A DNA stretch of 64,000 bases from Acidobacteriaceae bacterium (GCA_019240405.1 JAFAYL010000045.1:1-64000), one strand, 5' to 3'; counted from the first letter of the stretch, positions 16,319 through 24,797 are shown. Notes: a model not told the origin generated them from the sequence alone. Translations and numbers: made by a program.

Positions 16319-18250
16319 ATGAGTAAGATTATCGGAATTGACCTCGGAACCACAAACTCGGTTGTGTCGGTGATGGAAGGCGGGCAGCCTGCAGTGATCC
16401 CCAACCAGGAGGGTGGGCGGACGACGCCATCTGTGGTCGGGTTCACCAAGGGCGGGGAACGGCTGGTGGGTCAGGTGGCGAAGCGCCAGGCCGTGACAAA
16501 CCCGGAAAACACGGTTTATTCGATCAAGCGTTTTATGGGACGCCGCTTCAACGAAGTGAGCGAGGAGATGAAGCTCGTTCCTTATAAGGTTGTGGCGGGG
16601 GAGAACGGAGACGCGCGGGTTGAGATTCAGGGAAAGAAGTACTCGCCGCCTGAGATTTCGGCGATGATTCTGACGAAGCTGAAGGAAGCGGCGGAAGCGT
16701 ATCTGGGCGAGAAGGTCACCAAGGCGGTGATCACGGTGCCGGCGTACTTCAATGACGCGCAGCGGCAGGCGACGAAAGATGCCGGGCAGATTGCAGGGCT
16801 CGAAGTGATGCGCATCATCAATGAGCCGACGGCTGCGGCGCTGGCTTACGGATTGGACAAGAAGAAGAACGAGACGATCGCGGTCTATGACTTCGGTGGC
16901 GGTACGTTTGACATCTCGATCTTGGAAGTCGGCGAAGGTGTCGTCGAGGTGAAATCGACGAATGGCGATACGCACCTAGGCGGCGACAACATCGACCAGC
17001 GGATTATCGATTGGCTGGTTCAGGAGTTCCAGAAGACGGAGGGCGTCGATCTCTCGAAAGACCAGATGGCGCTGCAACGCCTGAAGGAAGCGGCGGAGAA
17101 GGCAAAGATCGAGCTTTCTACGATGCTGGAGACCGAGATCAACCTGCCGTTCATCACGGCGACTCAGACCGGCCCGAAACATTTGGCGGTAAAGCTGACG
17201 CGGGCGCGGCTGGAGCAGATGGTTGACGACATTCTGCAGCGCTCGGTGGCTCCTTGCAAGCAAGCGATGGCCGATGCCAATGTGACGCCGCAGAATATCG
17301 ATGAAGTGGTTCTGGTGGGCGGCGCGACGCGCATGCCTAAGATTCAGCAGATCGTTCGGAACCTTTTCGGCAAAGAGCCGAACAAGAGCGTGAATCCCGA
17401 CGAAGTGGTCGCGGTCGGCGCGGCTGTTCAGGGCGGTGTCTTGGGCGGCGAAGTCAAGGATGTGCTGCTGCTCGACGTGACGCCGCTATCGCTCGGGATC
17501 GAGACGCTGGGCGGAGTGTTTACAAAGCTGATTGATCGGAACACGACGATACCGACGCGCAAGAGCGAGGTGTTCTCGACGGCGGCGGACAGCCAGACCT
17601 CGGTCGAGATCAAGGTGTACCAGGGTGAGCGCTCGATGGCGCGGGACAACCGGCTGCTGGGCGTCTTCCAATTAGTGGGAATTCCGCCTGCGCCGCGCGG
17701 CATCCCGCAGATTGAAGTGACGTTCGACATCGATGCGAACGGAATTTTGAACGTAACGGCAAAGGATCGCGCGACGAACAACGAGCAGAAGATCACGATC
17801 ACCTCTTCTTCTGGCCTGAGCAAGGACGAAGTCGAGAAGATGGCGCGCGATGCGGAGACGCACGGGGCCGAGGATCGCAAAAAGAAAGATGAGATCGAAG
17901 CCCGGAATCGCGCGGACGCAATGGTCTACAACGTCGAGAAGATGTTGAAGGAGCATCGCGAGAAGATCTCGGAGGCGGATGCAAAGCAGGTAGAGTCGGC
18001 TGTGGAAGAGGTGAAGAAGGCCATGGCGGACGGCGGCTTGGACAAGATCAACGCGGCGACAGACAAACTGACGACTGCAAGCCATAAGCTTGCGGAGGCG
18101 ATGTACAAAGCGCAGAGTACGCCAAGCGGCAACGGCGCGGGAGCAGGACCTCAACCGGGCGCCGGAGCTGAGACAGGCGCGGAAGCGGGCGAGAAGCCCA
18201 AAGACAATGTGGTCGATGCTGAGTTCGTCGACGTAGAAGACAAGAAATAA
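16319..18250 (+). CDS. dnaK: Chaperone DnaK (Hsp70)
   Basis: ATP-dependent Hsp70 chaperone. [19 protein letters not shown] opens the nucleotide-binding domain, with [14 protein letters not shown] and [14 protein letters not shown]; the linker [15 protein letters not shown] leads into the substrate domain. 643 residues, ending in a Gly/Ala-rich stretch and the acidic tail [16 protein letters not shown] at 16319 has a strong ribosome site. First gene of dnaK-dnaJ-hspR; grpE is 35 kb away in this window (51268). Confidence 0.98.
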   Translation: MSKIIGIDLGTTNSVVSVMEGGQPAVIPNQEGGRTTPSVVGFTKGGERLVGQVAKRQAVTNPENTVYSIKRFMGRRFNEVSEEMKLVPYKVVAGENGDARVEIQGKKYSPPEISAMILTKLKEAAEAYLGEKVTKAVITVPAYFNDAQRQATKDAGQIAGLEVMRIINEPTAAALAYGLDKKKNETIAVYDFGGGTFDISILEVGEGVVEVKSTNGDTHLGGDNIDQRIIDWLVQEFQKTEGVDLSKDQMALQRLKEAAEKAKIELSTMLETEINLPFITATQTGPKHLAVKLTRARLEQMVDDILQRSVAPCKQAMADANVTPQNIDEVVLVGGATRMPKIQQIVRNLFGKEPNKSVNPDEVVAVGAAVQGGVLGGEVKDVLLLDVTPLSLGIETLGGVFTKLIDRNTTIPTRKSEVFSTAADSQTSVEIKVYQGERSMARDNRLLGVFQLVGIPPAPRGIPQIEVTFDIDANGILNVTAKDRATNNEQKITITSSSGLSKDEVEKMARDAETHGAEDRKKKDEIEARNRADAMVYNVEKMLKEHREKISEADAKQVESAVEEVKKAMADGGLDKINAATDKLTTASHKLAEAMYKAQSTPSGNGAGAGPQPGAGAETGAEAGEKPKDNVVDAEFVDVEDKK

Positions 18251-18251
18251 C

Positions 18252-18310
18252 AAAACTGGGAAACCGGTTTTGGTTCGGAGATAGGCGGCGGTTCGCGATG
18301 GGACCGCCGC
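18252..18310 (+). promoter_or_regulatory. Two hairpins in the dnaK-dnaJ intergenic region
   Basis: First, AAAACTGG (18252-18259), GAAA loop, CCGGTTTT (18264-18271): an 8-bp stem with one G-T pair closed by a GNRA tetraloop, starting one base after the dnaK stop. Second, GCGGCGGT (18285-18292) pairs perfectly with ACCGCCGC (18303-18310). Neither is followed by a T-run. They may stabilise or process the dnaK message and lower dnaJ expression (inference). Confidence 0.6.
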
Positions 18311-18323
18311 TTCCTATATCGAT

Positions 18324-19526
18324 ATGCCTGCTGCGACAAAAGATTATTACGAGACACTCGGGGTGGCGCGCGGGGCGAGCGCGGATGAGATTCGCAAGTC
18401 GTACCGGAAGCTGGCGCGCAAATATCATCCCGATTTAAATCCCGGGGACAAGAGCGCAGAGGAGCGGTTTAAGAAGGTTCAGGAAGCGTATGACGTCCTG
18501 AGCGACGATAACAAGCGTAAAGTTTACGATCAATACGGTTTCTATTCGGACAACGTGCCGCCGCCGAATAGCGGCGGAGCGGGTGGCGGTCCGGGGTTTG
18601 GCGGATTTGATTTCAGCGAATACATCCGACAGCAGCAAGCGGCTGGAGGCGGTGGGGCCGGGGCCGGTGGATTCAGCGCAGGTGGCGAATCTGAAGGATT
18701 TGGCGGCGGGTTCCGCGATATCTTCAGCCAGTTTTTCAGGTCGGGATCGCGCAAGGGGAGCACGCAACCGGAGCGCGGCGGGGATCTCGAATATGGTTTG
18801 CACGTCGATTTTTGGCAATCGATTCGGGGCACGCAGGTGAAGGTGAACATCTCGCGCCAGGAGACATGCGAGACGTGCCACGGCACGGGTTCGGCGGGGA
18901 AGAATGTCGCGGTGTGTCCGGAATGCGACGGAACGGGAACGGTGACGCAAATGGCCGGCGCGATGAAATTCAATCTGCCGTGCCAGAGATGCGAGGGAAC
19001 GGGGCGGTTGAAGAATACGTGTCCGACGTGCCGAGGCGAGGGCGTGATTTCGCGCCCGGATTCGGTGGAGGTGAGGATACCGGCGGGGGTTGCGTCGGGG
19101 TCGCGGCTTCGCGTGGCGGGGAAGGGAAACGCAGGGGTAGCGGGCGGTCCGGCGGGGGATTTGTACATCACAATTCGGGTGGAAGAGCATCCTTTCTTCA
19201 AGCGCAATGGAGACAACATTGAAGTGCAGGTGCCCGTTACGATTCCGGAGGCGGGTCTTGGCGCGAAGATCGAAGTGCCGACGATTGACGGGCGATCCCT
19301 GCTGAAAATTCCGCAAGGGACGCAGAACGGGCAGAAGTTCCGGCTGCGCGAGAAGGGCGTTTTCAATGCGCGAAAGAATTCGCGAGGGGATGAGATTGTC
19401 GAGGTAGTGCTGCGGGCCCCGGATGTGCACAATGAGCGCACGCGGGAGCTGCTGCGGGAGCTGGCGCAAGCGCAGAAAGAGGACGTGCGGGCGGAGATGT
19501 GGAAGCACGTGCAGCCTGCGGCCTGA
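18324..19526 (+). CDS. dnaJ: Chaperone DnaJ (Hsp40), hspR-operon copy
   Basis: Type I Hsp40. J domain at residues ~6-70 with YHPDLNPGD (HPD), a long Gly/Phe-rich region (residues ~75-140), the zinc finger with four repeats ([32 protein letters not shown]), and the C-terminal substrate-binding domains. 400 residues, somewhat long because of the Gly-rich linker. It stimulates the DnaK ATPase. A second dnaJ is at 50118-51239. Confidence 0.95.
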   Translation: MPAATKDYYETLGVARGASADEIRKSYRKLARKYHPDLNPGDKSAEERFKKVQEAYDVLSDDNKRKVYDQYGFYSDNVPPPNSGGAGGGPGFGGFDFSEYIRQQQAAGGGGAGAGGFSAGGESEGFGGGFRDIFSQFFRSGSRKGSTQPERGGDLEYGLHVDFWQSIRGTQVKVNISRQETCETCHGTGSAGKNVAVCPECDGTGTVTQMAGAMKFNLPCQRCEGTGRLKNTCPTCRGEGVISRPDSVEVRIPAGVASGSRLRVAGKGNAGVAGGPAGDLYITIRVEEHPFFKRNGDNIEVQVPVTIPEAGLGAKIEVPTIDGRSLLKIPQGTQNGQKFRLREKGVFNARKNSRGDEIVEVVLRAPDVHNERTRELLRELAQAQKEDVRAEMWKHVQPAA

Positions 19527-19542
19527 TGCGGGGAGGACGGCG

Positions 19543-19962
19543 ATGAAGAAGAGCAAGGGCAAAGCGGCTTACATGATCTCGGCGGTAGCGGAGCAGTATG
19601 CGATTCATCCACAGACGCTGCGGTTGTATGAGCGGGAGGGATTGCTCGCGCCGTCGCGGAGCGAGGGCAACACGCGGCTTTATACGGACGAAGACCTGGA
19701 GCGGTTGGAAGTGATTTTGAAGCTGACGCGGGAGCTGGGCGTGAATCTTGCGGGCGTGGAGATTATTCTCAACATGCGCGAGAAGATGGACGCGATGCAG
19801 AAGCAGATGCAGGGCTTTGTGGAGACGCTGAATCGGGAGCTGAGCGCGCGGGCGGCGCGGCGGCCGCTAGAGAATGCGAATTCGCTGATGCCGGTGATTG
19901 AGATTGGTTCGGTGGTGGGGCCGAGAGTGGAGAGGAGGGTGGAGGGAAGAAAGGGGCGGTAG
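19543..19962 (+). CDS. hspR: HspR-type MerR-family heat-shock repressor
   Basis: 139 residues. MISAVAEQYAIHPQTLRLYE is the HTH of MerR-like HspR, followed by EGLLAPSRSEGNTRLYTDED and a helical dimerisation segment with an Arg-rich tail. HspR binds its operon with DnaK as co-repressor in Streptomyces, and the dnaK-dnaJ-hspR order fits that loop. ATG at 19543 has GGGAGGA upstream; the longer frame to 19423 is inside dnaJ. An 88-bp stretch of this HTH recurs at 24710-24797. Confidence 0.9.
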   Translation: MKKSKGKAAYMISAVAEQYAIHPQTLRLYEREGLLAPSRSEGNTRLYTDEDLERLEVILKLTRELGVNLAGVEIILNMREKMDAMQKQMQGFVETLNRELSARAARRPLENANSLMPVIEIGSVVGPRVERRVEGRKGR

Positions 19963-20024
19963 CCGCGGGCGCTCGCTCTATTACTTTGTTGGCGCATAAG
20001 GCTAACGAAACGTCGCATTGCCGA

Positions 20025-20192
20025 TTAAAGGCTGATTCCCCAAATAACGCGTGCGGCCCAGAACAGTTCAAACGTGCTGACCTTTTTTGAATAGAGCAGG
20101 ATGAAGCACAATACTGCCGCGACAATCAGCACGGCGCCGGGGCCGATTTTCCACCCCCGTCCTTTCTCATATTCAAATACGTTACCGTGCAT
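20025..20192 (-). CDS. Possible 55-residue single-span membrane protein
   Basis: ATG at 20192 with AAAAGGA about eleven bases upstream. The translation has a charged, Gly-rich N terminus (EYEKGRGWKIGPG), one strongly hydrophobic segment (AVLIVAAVLCFILLY), then SKK and a short amphipathic tail ending WGISL. The topology and codon pattern look genuine. No family recognised. It lies in a gene-poor region beside hspR. Confidence 0.45.
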   Translation of the reverse strand: MHGNVFEYEKGRGWKIGPGAVLIVAAVLCFILLYSKKVSTFELFWAARVIWGISL

Positions 20193-20631
20193 AGAAGATT
20201 TTCCTTTTCTAATGGAATAGGTGCTGAGGAGTAGCGCGCTTTTCGTCGTTAGGACGAAGTAGAGCGGCAGCCGTAAGTTGTTGATTTGGGCGGGAGCTCA
20301 ACAGATTAATAAGAAATAATAGAGGAATTCTCCATCAGTGTCTCCTCGACGCACTCGCGCTCATACCATCGCCAATTGAGCGACTTCATCCAACGCAGCG
20401 AATTTACGAGCGCGGACGGTTTGTTGCGCCCCCCGCGAGCCAGCCGAGCCGCTCCGCAGGCGCGTAGCTAGAGCGAGTGGAAGTCTCTAACGCCGTATTT
20501 CGCTGTGTAACTTTGCCCAAAAATTCATCAGAGCCCGAGTGCTAGTTCACTGGACAGCACACGGGACTCCGTCATTCAGGGAGCTGAGTCTGAGTATATT
20601 AGCGCGTTCGAACCGTAATGAGGCGTTTTAG
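20193..20631. other. Gene-poor 440-bp stretch
   Basis: I see no supported gene, RNA or regular repeat. Short open frames on the minus strand break repeatedly, as expected for decayed sequence, and it borders the pseudogene-rich region to its right. Confidence 0.5.
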
Positions 20632-21480
20632 TTAATTCGGTTCCCGAGACGCGCTCTCAACTGGCGCCGATTTTAATAACGCGTTCAAACCTGCTCTTGC
20701 GGCGAGGTCTGGCTTGATGACGCCATATTTGCTCAGGAAGTCTATAAGGCGCGCGCGTAGTATTACGGGACCAATAGTCGCATGTCTAAGGTTGGGATCA
20801 ACATCCTCGACTTTCAAACCTTGCGTGCGCATCTGTTCTATTCGCTGTCGAGAGATTTCGGCCAACCGTTCGACCGCCGCTAACACAAGGATCCAATACT
20901 CAACCGGTAGACCTAACTCGAGTATCTCTGTCCCGTTGTCGTCGGACGAGCATGCGTCCTTGCTCGGTGGTCCGAGCATCTCGTTCATCAGGCGCCCCAG
21001 ATGACGGCGAAAAACCAAAGCGAATTCATCAAGAGATTTATATGTACAATACAAGCCTTGCTCGGCGTATTTTTTTTTGAAGGCGAGAATCTGCGAATAC
21101 TGCTGAGCATCAAGGGTACTCGGCGAAATATCGCGGTCCGAGAAATAAATCATCACTTTCTTCCCGGTCGCCATGCCCCTTTCAATTTCCTCAAGCGTAC
21201 CGGATTGCGCCGCAGAGGTCGGAGTTCCGAAGCGCGTCCAAAAAATGCCAACAATTATATCCGCGTGATCTAAAAGCTGCTTATTGATGAGTTGCTGTGG
21301 CTCGTTACCCGAATCAGGGTACGCGCTCGATCTCCACGAGCTGATCGAAATTAAGGCTTGTCTAGCAGGCCAGTTCTCAAGATTCCATTCTTCGGTTATC
21401 CGTCCGACCAGCGTCTGCTCCTCTTTAACATCGCCAGCGCCCGCGAGAAAGAGTGAGAACACTTGAGTCTGCTTCGGCAT
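20632..21480 (-). CDS. DUF4062-like (TIR-fold-like) protein
   Basis: About 282 residues from ATG 21480. The N-terminal half has FSLFLAGAGDVKEEQTLV (the ISSPGDVxEER-type start of DUF4062 and related domains), then INKQLLDHADIIVGIFWTRFGTP, SGTLEEIERGMATGKKVMIYFSD and FALVFRRHLGRLM. Such domains have a flavodoxin/TIR-like fold and occur in signalling and defence proteins. The C-terminal half is helical and unassigned. The frame continues upstream to 21615, but that part is antisense to a pseudogene. Function unknown; a defence role is only suggested. Confidence 0.65.
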   Translation of the reverse strand: MPKQTQVFSLFLAGAGDVKEEQTLVGRITEEWNLENWPARQALISISSWRSSAYPDSGNEPQQLINKQLLDHADIIVGIFWTRFGTPTSAAQSGTLEEIERGMATGKKVMIYFSDRDISPSTLDAQQYSQILAFKKKYAEQGLYCTYKSLDEFALVFRRHLGRLMNEMLGPPSKDACSSDDNGTEILELGLPVEYWILVLAAVERLAEISRQRIEQMRTQGLKVEDVDPNLRHATIGPVILRARLIDFLSKYGVIKPDLAARAGLNALLKSAPVESASREPN

Positions 21481-21728
21481 TGTTTCGGCTTCTGTGTGCT
21501 CCAAGCGCCGTAGCCGCTGGGGGCACCCACATTCTACCGAAGCGTGCATAGTCGGCTGTTCCCTGGAAGTGACTACCCGGAGGGGGGAGAGGTTTATGTT
21601 CGCGGTCGGCTGCAAACGCGAGCACTGCCCGCAAATCTCCGGGCCCGAGATCTGGGAAATCGGCGAGGATCTCGGACTCCGTCATGCGGGACGCCAGATT
21701 CTCAAGCGCGTCTTAGGCGGTGATGCGA

Positions 21729-21893
21729 AATCAACGGATCGGCGGCAAAACGATTTACCACTTTCTGACGGTCGGGTTCTGTTGGGGCGATCAAGCTCCC
21801 TGACGGTCGCGGCTCGGATTCGAGCGTTGAGCATCGGCGGAGCGGATCAGTGTTTCTCGCCTATGTAGCCACCGCGCGAAAGCCTCTTATCGT
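21729..21893. mobile_element. 165-bp insertion in the DUF433 pseudogene
   Basis: Flanked by GTGATGCGA on both sides (21720-21728 and 21894-21902; ten bases if the next A is counted), at the point where the DUF433 homology is interrupted. This looks like a target-site duplication. I see no terminal inverted repeats or coding capacity. Its right two-thirds are the 106-bp repeat also found at 23992-24098. Confidence 0.6.
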
Positions 21894-21894
21894 G
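21789..21894 (+). repeat. 106-bp dispersed repeat, copy 1
   Basis: Nearly identical to 23992-24098 in the same orientation, from GATCAAGCTCCCTGACGGTC to TTATCGTG; differences are confined to the last ~25 bases. Inside is a small palindrome GCTCG-GATT-CGAGC. Part of the insertion at 21729-21893. Confidence 0.9.
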
Positions 21895-21965
21895 TGATGC
21901 GAAGGCCACGAATACAAGGCCGCCCATCTTGTCAGGCTCGATTGTGATAATGTCCCGAAAGTCAA

Positions 21966-22964
21966 CTAAAGAGGCTTGAAGATTCTGTTCCAGCGCCTTC
22001 GGTGTCGTCCGACGGTCTTGCTAGCTTGTGTAGAGTCCACGGCTATTTCTGAGTCATAGATCAGGATGGGTTCTCCGATTACGTCGGAGGCGTCCAGAAA
22101 ACCCCAGTAACGACTATCGAGTGAGTTGTCACGGTTATCTCCTAGGACGAAATACTTACCCGGAGGGACTAGGATCTCACCGTTCAATATGTGGTTGCGG
22201 AGCATTTCTCCCGCGCCGGGCAGGCCGGGGAGGCCGGGTGGGATCGCTATTCGGGAGAGGTTGCCTGGGAAATTATCACGGTACGGATCTATGGAGTTGA
22301 ACTTGTGAACGGCATACGGCTCCGTCAATATAGATCCGTTTCTGTAAACAGTTTTCGAAACGATTCGAATACGGTCGCTTGGTAAACCGATCACTCGTTT
22401 TACAAAGACCTGACGACGATCGATTGGATAATGGAACACGACCATGTCACCTCTCTGCGGGTGAACGCGGGGGAACACGCGGACTAAGATGTGATCACCG
22501 ATTAGAAGGGTATCTTCCATTGCGCCCGTTGGAATCACAAAAGCCTGAAAGAAAATGAACGGGAGAGTAAAGGCACAAGCAGCCGCGATCCAGGGCCACA
22601 CGAGGCCGCGCTGCGCACCTGTGGAAGCGAGTGATCTCGCTGCGAACCAGAACAAAACACAGAGCGCGAGACTGACGGCAGCCGCGAGCAAAATCTCACG
22701 GCTCGAAGAGTTGTTCGAGCGAAGCACTACGAACGATAGAACTGCAAGTTGGCTGAGTTGCAAAAGCGCGAAGCCGTATGCGCTCCAGATGCGTCTTCGC
22801 AATGTGCCAAATCCGGCCAGTATGGAAAGGAGGGCTGGGAGGACAGCAACCGGTTGCTCGATTGCCGCAAGCAGGCATAATGCGGCGAATACAAACGCCA
22901 CAACCGCCGCGATGAGTGCTAATCTGGGGAGCTTTGTGGGAATCTGGGCGGAATCGATCGACAC
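21966..22964 (-). CDS. lepB: Signal peptidase I-like protein with catalytic Ser replaced by Ala
   Basis: 332 residues, GTG start. The N-terminal ~150 residues hold about five hydrophobic helices. The S26 domain follows: FVIPTGAMEDTLLIGDHILV (box B), RGDMVVFHYP, VFVKRVIGLPSDRI (box D with the general-base Lys) and GDNRDNSLDSRYWG (box E). The nucleophile Ser of box B (GSM in E. coli LepB, Ser90) is Ala here (GGC GCA ATG). Everything else is conserved, so the protein should fold but may lack peptidase activity. The gene lies between two direct repeats in a decayed region. Confidence 0.88.
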   Translation of the reverse strand: MSIDSAQIPTKLPRLALIAAVVAFVFAALCLLAAIEQPVAVLPALLSILAGFGTLRRRIWSAYGFALLQLSQLAVLSFVVLRSNNSSSREILLAAAVSLALCVLFWFAARSLASTGAQRGLVWPWIAAACAFTLPFIFFQAFVIPTGAMEDTLLIGDHILVRVFPRVHPQRGDMVVFHYPIDRRQVFVKRVIGLPSDRIRIVSKTVYRNGSILTEPYAVHKFNSIDPYRDNFPGNLSRIAIPPGLPGLPGAGEMLRNHILNGEILVPPGKYFVLGDNRDNSLDSRYWGFLDASDVIGEPILIYDSEIAVDSTQASKTVGRHRRRWNRIFKPL

Positions 22965-23067
22965 AATTTCTAGAGTAAGTTAAATGGCCGGTTTTAGGCT
23001 GGCGAGTCACGCGCGCCGAAGTCGCGGCGAGCTTTTATGAGGGGCCGTAGATGATGATGCGGTACCG

Positions 23068-23889
23068 TCAAATCTTCTTGCAGAGGATTCGGAAGTTCAC
23101 TTCTACACGGGCTTGAACCGCGACGGGTTGGCCGCTTTTTAGCCCTGGTCGGAAGCGCCACTTCGAGACCGCCTCGACGGCTTTCTCGTCGAGTCCTAAG
23201 CCTAGCGGCCGGATGACGCGGATGTCCCGGGGTATGCCTCGCGCGTCGATTACAAGCGATAGCAACACGGATCCCGACGAGCATGCGCTTCTCGCTTCTT
23301 CGGTGTAATCGGGCTCGACTTTCTCGGCTATGGCGGGCGCTGACACATCGCCACCGATTCGGTAAACGCCATCTGAATCGGGTTGGGCTCGGGTTCCGTT
23401 TTTCGCCGCAGTGGATGTGGGCTCGGCGGGTGCACTGCAAGGTGTTCCGTCCAGCAAACGGCAGGGCGCAAAATCAAAATGCCTCGTTTCACTCCATGGA
23501 CCGGGTTCGCCGGATTCCGGCAATGGCCGTACTCGCCACTCCCACTGAGTGAGATTTGCATCTATGACGAACGCACCGCATTGCTGGTGTTCGTAGGAAA
23601 GCTGCTGCGTCACACGGTCGAGCGCAGGAGCCGAGGATGGGTTATGCTGCACAAAAAGTTCATAACGCGTGGCGCCGGCAACGGGCGACCAAGCAAACTC
23701 GATGGAGTAGCCGAAACCCCCGACGCTGCTTTTCGAACATAGAGTACTCTCGACATTCTGCGGAATGCTGGCGTGCTCTGAGGGCGCAATGAGTTTTGGC
23801 GCCTGCAAGGTCTCCGCGTGCTGTCCCCAGGTGAGACATTGCGCCAGAAACACCAAGCCAAGCGCACTACAAATTCGTCGCAAACGCAT
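23068..23889 (-). CDS. TonB-family energy transducer-like exported protein
   Basis: About 273 residues from ATG 23889, which follows GAGGAGG by eleven bases; the frame extends to 23958 without support. N-terminal signal peptide (RRICSALGLVFLAQCLTWG). Middle part has beta-sandwich-like features (FAWSPVAGATRYELFVQ, WEWRVRPLPESGEPGPWSE), resembling fibronectin-like domains. The C-terminal ~80 residues are a TonB C-terminal domain (VLLSLVIDARGIPRDIRV, DEKAVEAVSKWRFRPGL). The N terminus is a cleaved signal or single anchor rather than a Pro-rich TonB linker, so a role in energising a receptor is uncertain. Confidence 0.82.
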   Translation of the reverse strand: MRLRRICSALGLVFLAQCLTWGQHAETLQAPKLIAPSEHASIPQNVESTLCSKSSVGGFGYSIEFAWSPVAGATRYELFVQHNPSSAPALDRVTQQLSYEHQQCGAFVIDANLTQWEWRVRPLPESGEPGPWSETRHFDFAPCRLLDGTPCSAPAEPTSTAAKNGTRAQPDSDGVYRIGGDVSAPAIAEKVEPDYTEEARSACSSGSVLLSLVIDARGIPRDIRVIRPLGLGLDEKAVEAVSKWRFRPGLKSGQPVAVQARVEVNFRILCKKI

Positions 23890-23991
23890 CGGTTGGTTTG
23901 ACCTCCTCACCCGATCTATTTTGACGCAAAACGATGCTGGGGGGTCGGGCAGTCCCATTGCTCGGGAAACGAGAAGCCGATCGCGGTTTCA

Positions 23992-24098
23992 GATCAAGCT
24001 CCCTGACGGTCGCGGCTCGGATTCGAGCGTTGAGCATCGGCGGAGCGGATCAGTGTTTCTCGCCTATGTAGCCAGCTGCGCAAAAGCCTTTTATCGTG
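23992..24098 (+). repeat. 106-bp dispersed repeat, copy 2
   Basis: Second copy of the element at 21789-21894, same orientation, about 2.2 kb away. Together the copies bracket the lepB-like and TonB-like genes. The left context differs, so the shared part defines the repeat's left edge at GATCAAGC. Confidence 0.9.
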
Positions 24099-24130
24099 AG
24101 TGTTGGATACCGGAATTTGATGAAGATTGC

Positions 24131-24453
24131 TCAGGCGAGTACAAGAAAAGATGATTCGCTGGAGAGGTGAAACTGCTCTACCTGCTCGCGTCTGTCCATA
24201 AGTAAGTTCGCTATCTCCGTCGTCGAGCAGTTCCCGAGTGGAATCCAGATCACTTTGGCGGATGACCGTACAAGACGCTGCGGTGGTGGAAACCCGCATC
24301 TTTGGTGACGCCCTGTTTGGCAGCATGCGCCCACACAACCGGATCGGACGCGGAGGTGAGGTCGAAGTCCCGAACGTGGGAAGTATTTTTGTAGATGCGT
24401 GACAAGATCGCTACCAGCTTCGGCGAGAGATTCTCGTCGATCGGAAGCCTCAC
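24131..24453 (-). pseudogene. DUF5615 (PIN-like toxin) pseudogene, frameshifted
   Basis: The N-terminal half reads RLPIDENLSPKLVAILSRIY, HVRDFDLTSASDPVVWAHA and VTKDAGFHHRSVLYGHPPK, typical of DUF5615 nucleases paired with DUF433. Right after HPPK the frame breaks and continues one frame over with VIWIPLGNCSTTEIANLL to a normal C terminus. A single missing G (AAGTG for AAGGTG) explains it. About four residues before TKD also seem missing relative to the family. The start overlaps the DUF433 stop by 4 bp. Confidence 0.8.
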
Positions 24454-24668
24454 GCCGGAACGGAGAGAGGTTCGCGGTCGGCTGCAAACGCGAGCACTGC
24501 CCGCAGATCTTCGGGTCTTAGATCGGGGAGATCGGCGAGGATCTCGGATTCCGTCATGCCGGACGCCAGATAATCAAGCACGTCGTAAACAGTGATACGG
24601 AGGCCACGGATACAAGGCTTGCCGCCCATCTTGTCAGGCTCAATTGTGATGATCTCTCGATAATCCAT
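24450..24668 (-). CDS. DUF433 antitoxin
   Basis: 72 residues: IITIEPDKMGGKPCIRGLRI, VYDVLDYLASGMTESEILAD, FPDL-type DLPDLRPEDLRAVLAFAADRE. This is the complete DUF433 family, a small HTH protein normally encoded upstream of a DUF5615 PIN-like toxin. Here the toxin partner is frameshifted, so the antitoxin is probably orphaned. A degenerate copy is at 21598-21966. Confidence 0.88.
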   Translation of the reverse strand: MDYREIITIEPDKMGGKPCIRGLRITVYDVLDYLASGMTESEILADLPDLRPEDLRAVLAFAADREPLSVPA

Positions 24669-24709
24669 CCCGGACCTTCATTATATGGTTTTTCAGAGTG
24701 CGCAGGCAC

Positions 24710-24797
24710 CTGCGGTTGTATGAGCGGGAGGGATTGCTCGCACCATCGCGGCGCGAGGGCAACACGCGGCTTTGTACGGACGAAGACCCGGAGCGGT
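24710..24797 (+). pseudogene. 88-bp fragment of an hspR-like gene
   Basis: Aligns without gaps to hspR 19618-19705; I count five mismatches in 88 positions. It would encode the wing part of the HTH (LRLYEREGLLAPSRREGN), but no start, upstream helix or downstream region is present. Same orientation as hspR. Homology stops sharply at both ends. Confidence 0.85.

Larger units (their letters stand above)
21598..21966 (-). pseudogene. DUF433 antitoxin pseudogene, split by an insertion
   Basis: Two blocks match the intact DUF433 gene at 24450-24668. The block 21598-21728 encodes the C-terminal half (MTESEILADFPDLGPGDLRAVLAF). The block 21894-21966 encodes the N-terminal part (IITIEPDKMGG). Between them lie 165 bp of unrelated sequence. 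The N-terminal block also has a 4-nt deletion relative to the intact copy (GGCGG directly joined to CCTTG, where the intact gene has CAAG between), and the ATG is lost. Its 5' end abuts the lepB-like stop. Confidence 0.85.

Noticed and set aside
15553-16975. Long N-terminal extension of modA to 16975
   Set aside because: The added region is antisense to dnaK, Arg/His-rich, and precedes a recognisable signal peptide.
21481-21615. N-terminal extension of the DUF4062-like gene
   Set aside because: These codons lie antisense to the DUF433 pseudogene, and the same wording arises at 24487 for the same reason; the domain begins after ATG 21480.
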